Origin: Merluccius polli
Taxonomy: Eukaryota; Chordata; Actinopteri; Gadiformes; Merlucciidae
Reading direction: 5' to 3'
DNA length: 64,000 nucleotides
NCBI GenBank assembly: GCA_030340625.1
Contig: JAOPHQ010002276.1
Coordinates: 227,001-291,000 of the forward strand
Position 1 is the stretch's first letter. The number at the start of each line of letters is the position of its first letter. Below, piece after piece: positions 56,486 to 64,000 of the stretch. A program made the position numbers and the translations under genes. The notes beneath the pieces are model-generated. The model ran no database searches and was not told the DNA's origin. It worked only from the letters and a program-made list of their open reading frames with translations.

Positions 56486-59062
56486 TGTAAGGGGAGCGTG
56501 TTGCTCACGGCTCGTTCATTACACTTTGGACTTGAAGCTAGCAACATCGTGTCTGCTTCATGTCTTCTTCATTTCCCCTTTACAGGTCAGAACAATGGTT
56601 GTAATATGTGTAACTGAGTGCATATGTTTTTTATGTTACAAGGAACACACTGATGGTAAAATATCTGCCTCAAAAGTAATTTTAGTGTAAGGCCCTGTAA
56701 AATCATGCTTTATTGCAAATGGTTCTTCAGTATAGCAGTATAGTGGGAAATAGCAGTAGGACTCTATTTCCCAGAATCCTGTGTTTCATTTCCTTTTGGC
56801 CAATGATAAGCTTTCTTTTCGGAGAGTTTTTTTTTTCTCTCGCTCACGTGTGGTGGAAGCTGGGTGGATGCACGCTGCTGTGGTTGGGCAAGCTAATGTT
56901 TGGAGACTTAACCTTACAATAGTCTAAATCGTGTACAACAGTTAAACCCTGTATGTTCAGGTTATTCTTTTTGTTTTCTGTGTATGAGTCCGAGAAGTTT
57001 AGTGCTAAACAACCGCACGGAAAAGTTTCCTCGCCATGTTAGCATGACTAAGTTTACCTTAGAGTTAGCGGACTAGCTTGCATTGCATGAGTTGACTGCT
57101 GTTGGGACTGTATGTACCGCGAGGACCACGGGAAAGAAAAAACGGTCAAGACGCCTTCAGATGATCAGTGAGCTGCTGCCGGTAGCCTAAAACCCCGGCT
57201 ACCAGAAGTGCTTGCCTGGAATAGTGATGGCTCGTTCGCGAACGAATCAGTTCGAACGAACGACTCTTTAAAGTGAACGAACTGACCTCTGTTCGCCGCT
57301 CTCGTTCGACTCGTTCGTCGTCGTTCGTCTCGTTCGCTGAGTCGCTGACGCGCTGCTGATTCGCGGCGCTGATTCGCGAGTCGCGAGTCGTTCCCTGACT
57401 GTGATTGACTCGAGGACTGAGACGTCACGACTCACGAGAGCCAGCCAATCGTATTTAAATATCAGTGAAATGGTAAATGCATGCTGTCTTTGTATTTTCT
57501 GTGTCATGCCAGATTAATAATATATTTGAATGTCTCGTCAATCTGTCTCGTTCTTTCATGCTTCCTTCTCACGCACGCAACCCGGCCGGGACCCCCACCT
57601 TGGTGGATCTTGGTCTTGAGTGGGGGTGGCCAATGGCCATCTTCACCATAGTAAATAAAATATGCCCAGAATAAACACAACTGTACATCATTAACTTTAA
57701 AACTCATCATTGCTAAATCAAGTCTATTATCTTGCTGATATATTAAACATCCAATAATCTACTACGCCCCCCCCCCCGCATCCCGCTGCGTTTGGTTTGT
57801 CTAACTTTTCCTTGAATTGGGGGAATGGGGCATTTTGATCCTGACATGTCATTATGCATACATTAAATAAATCTGTTGAACTCAAATTAAATACATATGT
57901 TAACATATTCAACCAGACACAATGTTGTATTTGCTATTATTCACACATTTATTAACACCATCAACCCCCCTCCCCCAGTTGGTTTGTCGGAGTTGAACTG
58001 TAACTTGATCTCTGAATGGTAACTTAACTGCATTCTTGATTCGTTTGAATGTTGTGAACGAGGGAGGAGCCGAGTCGGTCAGACTCGGCTGGCATTCGCG
58101 AACGGCGAATGCATTCGCGATTCGCGAATGCATTCGCCGTTCGCGAATGAGAACGAGAGGCGGAGGGAGCAGCTGAGTCTGAACGACTGAACGAGTGAAT
58201 GATTCACCGCTACCGGAAACACGACTGAACGAACGAACGAACGAACGACTCTTTATGGCGAACTGAACGACGCGAACTGATTTGCGCAAACGAATCATGA
58301 AATCCATCACTAGCCTGGACATCGTTTGTTTCAGCGCCTACACCTGGCTGTCGTTACGGTTGCGTGAGTACTCCGACATTGAAATTGAACCAGTGGAAGA
58401 TCGCGACATGGGACTGTGTAAAAGCAGCCTGCGACAACAAGTGTGATTGACACACGATTCACTGTTCACTATTCACACGGGATTAAAACTACATGTGCAC
58501 CAACGTAACAACTGGGCCCCAACGTGTTTAGCTCTACCAAGCGCTTGGTTAGGTTTATATGGTATATCTCATACAAATTAGTTTGAACTGTGTGGGTTAT
58601 GACTGTGTACTACTTCTGTGATTTGCATAGCGGGTAACATATTGTTTCTTTGATTGTTTGCTCAGGTGAAACAAGTGAAAATATGTTGGGTTTAAGCTAT
58701 GGTTTAAATAAGGTTATAGCTCATTAGAAGCATACCAATTCACCAAGGTTTCAGGCTAAATGAAACAGACTATTTGAGTTATTGAAATAGCTTTAAGGTG
58801 ATTTTGAGAAGTCTGTGTGGGTTTTTGACTACTCTATTTTTATTTGATGCTTAGAGGGAGTAAACCTGTTTTATGTTTTTTTTATGTTTGATATACTAAA
58901 AATAAATGTTATGTGCTTTAAGTTTACATACATTGTTGCAGAGCATTATTAATTTTTCTGGGGAATTACATTTCATGCCAGGGATACTGGTAAAGTATTT
59001 TCTCTTTTCTATATGAGTGTGAGCCCAGTGTAGGTTATAACACTAGGGAAAAAGGGGTTACA
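56486..59062 (+). mobile_element. 5' LTR of the PNMA-like Gypsy element (left end uncertain)
   Basis: The right end GGGGTTACA (59062) is firm because a primer site follows. The left end is a guess: TGTAAG occurs at 56486 and 56686, either giving TGTAA/TTACA inverted ends. AATAAA lies near 58900. A hAT MITE (57222-58312) is inserted, so the net LTR length would be about 1.3-1.5 kb. The second LTR lies beyond the window and would settle the left end. Confidence 0.5.
57222..58312. mobile_element. hAT-like MITE, copy B (complete)
   Basis: Ends TAGTGATGGCTCGTTC and the complement TAGTGATGGATTTCATG share TAGTGATGG. The flanks GCCTGGAA (57214-57221) and GCCTGGAC (58313-58320) match at 7 of 8 bases. 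Rich in TTCGTTCG/CGAACGAA. Inverted partner of copy A at 44029-45032. Inserted in the LTR of the PNMA-like Gypsy. Confidence 0.85.
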
Positions 59063-59065
59063 TTT

Positions 59066-59084
59066 TGGAGGCACTGCTGGGATT
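59066..59084 (+). other. Primer binding site, tRNA-Thr-like
   Basis: TGGAGGCACTGCTGGGATT, three bases after the LTR, matches the complement of the tRNA-Thr(AGT) 3' end as I recall it (…AATCCCAGCGGTGCCT-CCA) with one mismatch. Confidence 0.65.
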
Positions 59085-59195
59085 TTCCTGTTTACCAGAT
59101 AGGGGAAGTTTGAGGTGATAATACCGTACATATTGATTGTTCGCAGTACAGTTTATTCCATTGTGAGATATTGTGGTTTTATTTTTCACAACAGG

Positions 59196-60605
59196 ATGGA
59201 GCTTACTAAAGTTGTTGAGTGGAGTCGAGAAGAGAATGTTAGCCTCTCACATGCTATTGTAGTTAGTGATGTGCCCTTAGACGTAGTGGAAGACACTATT
59301 TTGAAAGTGTTGAGCACAGTGAAAGTCTTTGGACGCACTACAATACGTGGTCGCCATGGAGACCCTACTGGTCGTAAGTTGCTGGTCCTAGTGGAAACCA
59401 GCACTGATTTGGAGTCTTACACTGTGCCTTCGGAAATAGGCATTGCAGGAGAGGCAGGGCCTTGGACTGTGCATGTCATTAAACGTCTGAATCCAGAGCC
59501 TGATTCCGATTTCCACTCAAAGCTGTTGGCTCTACTGCAGCAAGAGGGAAAAACCCGGAAGGATGTGATGGCTATTGTTTCGGATGATGCATGTCCAAAA
59601 CCAGATGTGAACATGGACCTAGTGAATGCTATTGGTAGGCTAGTTGACAAGTGTTGTCAAGGGCCCACTGATGGGCCTAGTTACCGAAAATTGAGATTGT
59701 TTTCGGGAATAAAACCTGTTCCAGCAGGTGAAGAGGAATACGATGCTTGGATGGAGCAGGCTACTCAAATGAGCAGTGAATGGCAATGTAGTGATTCAGT
59801 TAAGAAGCAGCGCATCGTTGAAAGTTTGAAAGGACCGGCAGCTGACATTGTCAGATTTTTAAAGGTTAGCAATCCCTTGGCTACTGCCACAGATTATTTA
59901 GCTGCTTTGGAGACCGCCTATGGCACCACAGAGAGTGGGCCCGATCTCATGGCCAAGTTCAGGCACACTTATCAAGAGGATGGAGAAAAGCTGTCTGTGT
60001 TCTTGTATCGACTGGATAAGCTACTCCACCGAGCCTTGTTAAGGGGTGGCATTGATGCTGAAGGCATGAATAAAGCACGAATGGAGCAGTTGATTAAAGG
60101 TGCGCTACCTAATGACATGGTTGCATTGCGTGTTCGACTAAGCCACACCCTGCAAGATCCCCCTTCTTTTTCCCAGCTGATGAAAGAGGTCAGAGAAGAA
60201 GAAAACTGGATCAGTGCTAGGGAAGGGGTGAGAACAACAGCAAAAGTTGCCACTTCAACTGTTCCTGTGGCGTCTGAAATTTCTGGATTGGACAGTTTGA
60301 AAGAAGAAGTCAGAGAATTGTCTTCTCAAGTGTCCAGATTGTTGAGTGTAGCTAAAGTGATGCCTTGCTCGGATGCACCGAAGACCAACACGGGTTCTGA
60401 TGTGAAAGTGTTGGAGACTACTGCGCGGAGTGCCCCACCTAGAGACAGAGCTGTCAGACCTCCTCCACCAGGCATCTTTTGCTACAAGTGTGGCGAAGAT
60501 GGGCACACAAGCAGAGAATGCCAGGGCTCTGAAGACTTGAGGAAAGTTAACCAGAAGCTGTTAAAAATTCATAGGAGGCAGGGAAACTCAACCGGAGGTC
60601 TGTGA
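59196..60605 (+). CDS. PNMA-like gag of a Ty3/gypsy element
   Basis: 469 residues. The ATG at 59196 is preferred to the one at 59115 because homology to PNMA proteins starts with ELTKVVEW; TTTTTCACAACAG just before it could be a splice acceptor. Domains: RRM-like N-terminal part (1-110; AIVVSDVPLDVVEDTILKVL, GRKLLVLVET, EAGPWTVHVI), a helical linker, capsid (about 165-345; YRKLRLFSGIKPVPAGEEEY, DAWMEQATQM, FLYRLDKLLHRALLRGGI), a coiled coil (about 366-390), and a CCHC knuckle CYKCGEDGHTSREC (429-442). Capsid should assemble the particle and the knuckle bind RNA. Completely open, no internal stop. The pol frame follows by -1 shift. The same order occurs in mammalian PNMA genes, which derive from such a gag. 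Confidence 0.9.
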   Translation: MELTKVVEWSREENVSLSHAIVVSDVPLDVVEDTILKVLSTVKVFGRTTIRGRHGDPTGRKLLVLVETSTDLESYTVPSEIGIAGEAGPWTVHVIKRLNPEPDSDFHSKLLALLQQEGKTRKDVMAIVSDDACPKPDVNMDLVNAIGRLVDKCCQGPTDGPSYRKLRLFSGIKPVPAGEEEYDAWMEQATQMSSEWQCSDSVKKQRIVESLKGPAADIVRFLKVSNPLATATDYLAALETAYGTTESGPDLMAKFRHTYQEDGEKLSVFLYRLDKLLHRALLRGGIDAEGMNKARMEQLIKGALPNDMVALRVRLSHTLQDPPSFSQLMKEVREEENWISAREGVRTTAKVATSTVPVASEISGLDSLKEEVRELSSQVSRLLSVAKVMPCSDAPKTNTGSDVKVLETTARSAPPRDRAVRPPPPGIFCYKCGEDGHTSRECQGSEDLRKVNQKLLKIHRRQGNSTGGL

Positions 60606-60625
60606 GGGAACGGCACGGAACTCCG
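60581..60625 (+). promoter_or_regulatory. -1 ribosomal frameshift signal at gag-pol
   Basis: GGGAAAC (60581-60587) is in the gag zero frame as G GGA AAC, five codons before the gag stop (60603-60605). After a 5-base spacer, CGGAGGTC (60593-60600) can pair with GAACTCCG (60618-60625), 7 of 8 pairs, loop 17. The pol frame is exactly -1. I recall the same heptamer in PNMA3 and PEG10. Confidence 0.82.
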
Positions 60626-61655
60626 AAGGAAACACGTTCCACAAATTGTTCTTCTGCTACTAATGTTGGCTTGCCTGTAGGCCTAGTGGGACCTACTTCT
60701 GTGGTACCTGTGCAGATAGAAGGGATTTATTCAAGAGCTCTGTTGGATAGCGGTTCTCAAGTCACTATTTTGTACAGGAGTTTTTATAATAAATACTTGC
60801 AACATTTAGCTATTCAGCCTGTTGAGAACCTTGAGATATGGGGGTTAAGTTCTCACAAATATCCTTATGATGGCTATCTTTCTATCCGACTTGAATTCAC
60901 TGAAAATGTGGCAGGTGTGCCCCAGACAATTGACACTTTAGCCTTAGTCTGCCCAGACCCTGTGAAAGATGAGGGCATAGCCATTCTTGTAGGGACAAAC
61001 ACCAGTCTAGTGAAGAAGTTATTTGACTCCTGTAAAGAGAAAGCGGGGGAAGGATTTTTAAACACCCTGACCATTCATCCTCTGGTGAAAGAGGCTTACC
61101 AAGCCCTTGGGCAGGCGGATATCTCAGTGGAAGATATGGGAAAGCGTGGAACAGTATGGTTCACTCAGTGTAAGCCTTTGATCCTTCATCCGGGCCAGCT
61201 GCTTCAGGTAAAGGGTGTAGCCAAATTTCCTGGTGATTTCAATGACGAGTTAGCACTCATAGATCAGCCTAAAGACATGTCACACCCTGACGATCTCCAG
61301 GTCAGACCGGAAGTGAACCCTGCATCAGTTGTGTGCAACAAACGCGTCACAGTGACTGTCAAGAACATCTCCACTAAAGAGGTGGTTCTGAGAAGAGGAA
61401 CTCCTCTTGCTCATGTTTTTCCTGTTGCACTGGTGCCACAGCTTACAGCTAAGGCTCCCAAAGAACCCCCTACCTCACTCACTTTGGCCTCTTTTGATTT
61501 TGGAAACTCTCCCATGCCAGAAGATGTGAAACACCGCCTTTGTGAAAAGATGTTAGAGAGGAAGGATGTCTTTTCATGTCATGAGTGGGATGTAGGGTGT
61601 TCCAAAAGTACTAAACATGAGATAAGAATGACTGACCCTTCAGAGAGAGATCAAG
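60588..61655 (+). CDS. pol, protease part (PNMA-like Gypsy)
   Basis: Entered by -1 frameshift, so it needs no own start codon. The aspartic protease motif ALLDSGSQVTILYRSFYNKY is at about 60740-60800, followed by a long protease/linker segment (GLSSHKYPYDGYLSIRLEF, IAILVGTNTSLVKKLF) and RT lead-in (MLERKDVFSCHEWDVGCSKS, KHEIRMTD). Near 61655 the conserved text moves to another frame, so a one-base indel is present or the assembly has an error there. Confidence 0.85.
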
Positions 61656-62405
61656 GCGCTTGCCACCTGCTGACCTGGAAGATGTTCGGCAACACCTACA
61701 GGAACTACAGATGAATGGCATCATTTCTGAGTCCCGGAGCCCTTACGCATCACCGATTGTGGTTGTCCGCAAGAAATCGGGGAAAGTAAGGATGTGTGTC
61801 GATTACAGAACTCTGAATCAAAGGACTATACCAGACCAGTACACTGTTCCAAGAATTGAAGATGCTCTCCACTCATTGTCAGGCAGTAAATGGTTCAGTG
61901 TCTTGGATTTGAGGAGTGGGTATTACCAAATACCGATGAGTAAGGCCGACAAGGAAAAGACGGCATTTATCTGTCCCCTGGGTTTTTATCAATTTGATCG
62001 CATGCCGCAAGGGATCTCCGGGGCTCCGGCAACTTTCCAGAGAGTGATGGAACGAACCATTGGAGACATGAACTTTCTGGAAGTCCTGGTGTACCTAGAT
62101 GATTTGATTGTTTTTGGCAAAACCATTGAGGAACATGAAGAGAGGTTGTTAAAAGTCCTTGACCGACTGAGAGAAGAAGGGCTAAAGTTATCCCTTGATA
62201 AATGTCATTTCGGCCGAACCTCAGTCACCTATGTAGGACACATAGTCTCCCAAGATGGGATTGCTACAGATCCATCAAAGATAGATGCTGTTGTGTCCTG
62301 GCCTAGGCCGAACACTGTGACAGAGCTCAGATCCTTTTTAGGGTTCTGCGGCTACTATCGACGTTTTGTGAGAGATTTTTCAAGATTGTGCCGCCCCCTT
62401 AACGA
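61655..62405 (+). CDS. pol, reverse transcriptase part (PNMA-like Gypsy)
   Basis: RT core in the shifted frame: LQMNGIISESRSPYASPIVV, MCVDYRTLNQRTIPDQY, WFSVLDLRSGYYQIPM, FDRMPQGISGAPATFQ, the catalytic YLDD (about 62092), TYVGHIVSQDG and LRSFLGFCGYYRRFV. Near 62405 (GAAACTGCTG) a compensating one-base shift returns to the first pol frame. All RT motifs are intact, so the two indels look recent. Confidence 0.93.
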
Positions 62406-64000
62406 AACTGCTGCAAGGGTGTCCATCTCGTACCCGGTCAAAGACCGTGAAAGCTGGAGAGCCCGTCACCATTAAGACCTGCTTCAAGCCCTCGGAACCC
62501 TTTGGCTCCAGGTGGAGTGAATGCTGTGAAGGTGCTTTCCAAGAGCTGAAGACCCGTTTGACGCAGGCACCAGTATTAGCTTTCGCTGATTCCCAGAAGC
62601 CCTACGTTTTGCATGTTGATGCTAGTATGGACGGCCTAGGAGGTGTGTTATACCAGCAACATGGAGAGGGACTGCGGCCTGTTGCCTTCATTAGCAGGAC
62701 TCTAGCTCCATCAGAGAAAAACTATCCCGCACATAAATTAGAGTTTTTAGCTCTAAAATGGGCCGTGGTTGACAGATTGCATGATTACCTGTATGGGGCC
62801 CTGTTCGAAGTGAGAACTGACAACAACCCTTTGACCTATATTTTGACATCGGCAAAACTTGATGCAACTGGCCACAGATGGTTATCTGCATTGTCAACAT
62901 ACAACTTTAGTCTCAAATATAGGCCAGGGCGGAATAACATTGATGCAGACTCTCTCTCAAGACGCCCATATCCGAGTTTGTCAGTTGCTGATGAATGGCA
63001 TGAGATATCAGTTCCAGGAGTACGAGCACTTTGCCAGTCTGTGTCAACAGGGACAGGACTAAGCCAGCTCCCCTGTTCCTGTGTCATTCAACGGATTGGT
63101 GCTCATGTCTCTGCTCTGCCCAAAGCCTACTGTCAGACAGCAGTTGTAATGACGGACCAGTTTCCCAGGTTCAGCTTGGATGAACTCCGAGCAGCTCAGC
63201 ACACTGATCCATGCCTGGGGAAAGTGTTCCTTGCTGTGCAACAGCACACACCTGCCAATAGAATCCAAGTAGACCACCCGGACATCCAGCTCTTAAAACG
63301 AGAATGGCACAAGCTGTCAGTTGATCAAGACCTACTTTACAGAACATTGATATTGTCTGACGGACGCCGTAGGAAGCAACTTGTGTTGCCCAAAGAGTTA
63401 CATAGTTTTGTCTTAGAATCCCTTCATGACCAGACTGGGCATTTGGGTTTTGACAAAACCTATGGTTTAGTCCGAGATAGATTTTTTTGGCCACGCATGA
63501 AAGCTGATGTTGAGTCATACTGCAAGTCTTGTGAGCGGTGTATAAAGAGAAAGACCCTGCCACAGAGAGCTGCACCCTTATCTCATATGCACAGTTCAGG
63601 GCCACTTGATCTCGTATGTATTGACTTTCTATCTATTGAACCCGACAGCCGTAATGTGTGCAACGTGCTAGTTGTAACTGACCACTTTACACGTTATGCG
63701 CAGGCTTTTCCAACGCGGGATCAGAAAGCCATAACTGTAGCAAGAACACTGTGGGAGAAGTATTTCATCCATTATGGTCTTCCAGCACGCATACATTCAG
63801 ATCAAGGGAGGGATTTTGAGAGCCAATTAGTGAAAGAGATGTTGACTATGTTGGGCGTCAGAAAATCTCGAACTACTCCTTATCACCCTCAAGGTGATCC
63901 GCAGCCGGAAAGGTTTAACCGGACACTTCTGAACATGTTGGGGACACTTGAACCGAGTCAAAAGCAGAAATGGAGTCAGCACATAGCACACCTTGTGCAC
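62405..64000 (+). CDS. pol, RNase H and integrase (PNMA-like Gypsy), open to window end
   Basis: Continuously open for about 530 codons to the right edge. RNase H: HVDASMDGLGGVLYQQ (Asp near 62618), HKLEFLALKWAVVD, RTDNNPLTYI, ending NIDADSLSRRP. Integrase: zinc domain with His-His and CKSCERC (about 63425-63540), first catalytic Asp in DLVCIDFLSIEP (about 63620), second in IHSDQGRDFESQL (about 63800), Glu in PQPERFNRTLLN (about 63908). The element continues beyond the window. Confidence 0.93.

Noticed and set aside
59115..59195. Upstream Met for the PNMA-like gag
   Set aside because: The first 27 residues are unlike PNMA N-termini, and a splice-acceptor-like sequence precedes the ATG at 59196.

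Overview
The window looks like nuclear DNA of a ray-finned (teleost) fish. It has no operons. It does have spliced DNA-transposon genes, many hAT elements with 8-bp target duplications, a PIF/Harbinger element, several Ty3/gypsy lineages typical of fish, a retrovirus-like element primed by tRNA-Trp, very long CA/GA/CT dinucleotide arrays and long poly-G runs. I cannot name the species. No intact cellular gene is visible. The only host-gene remnants are a TRIM-like pseudogene (about 54.48-55.02 kb) and possibly a helicase-like exon carried by a small transposon (28.47-28.68 kb).

Layout. 1-1230: 3' end of a Gypsy element whose RNase H runs straight into the LTR (Gmr1-type pol order). 2447-8269: a two-gene PIF/Harbinger transposon, both genes on the minus strand, with a 1246-bp hAT insertion at a splice donor of gene 2. 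8351-10823: nested MITEs and a hAT relic with a BED-finger exon. 10.8-25.8 kb: repeat-poor but microsatellite-rich DNA with one hAT relic and two large hairpins. 25.8-32.3 kb: poly-G, inverted repeats and a decayed sushi-like Gypsy (LTR, gag, protease, start of RT) split by later insertions. 33.5-35.6 kb: another LTR-element remnant and a MITE. 35745-42066: a retrovirus-like element with two LTRs, a tRNA-Trp primer site, a 34-bp leader minisatellite and a gag fragment with a PPPY motif and poly-Asn. 42.6-46.2 kb: MITEs and hAT copies. 46213-53461: a sushi-type chromodomain Gypsy on the minus strand with a minisatellite-bearing LTR, plus a 1.3-kb tandem duplication. 53.5-56.2 kb: hAT, TRIM pseudogene and G-tract minisatellite. 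About 56.5-64 kb: the 5' half of a Gypsy element with a PNMA-like gag, a tRNA-Thr-like primer site and a GGGAAAC frameshift heptamer; it runs off the right edge.

How it fits together. The window is a stack of mobile elements in which insertion order can be read from target duplications. The most interesting object is the right-hand Gypsy element. Its gag has the whole PNMA layout (RRM-like N-terminus, capsid, CCHC knuckle) and its gag-pol junction carries the slippery heptamer I recall from mammalian PNMA3 and PEG10. It looks like a fish relative of the retroelement that gave rise to the domesticated PNMA genes. The sushi-type elements add a second theme: each carries, at the expected mRNA 5' end, a stretch complementary to the sequence just after its LTR, as expected for Tf1/sushi self-priming.
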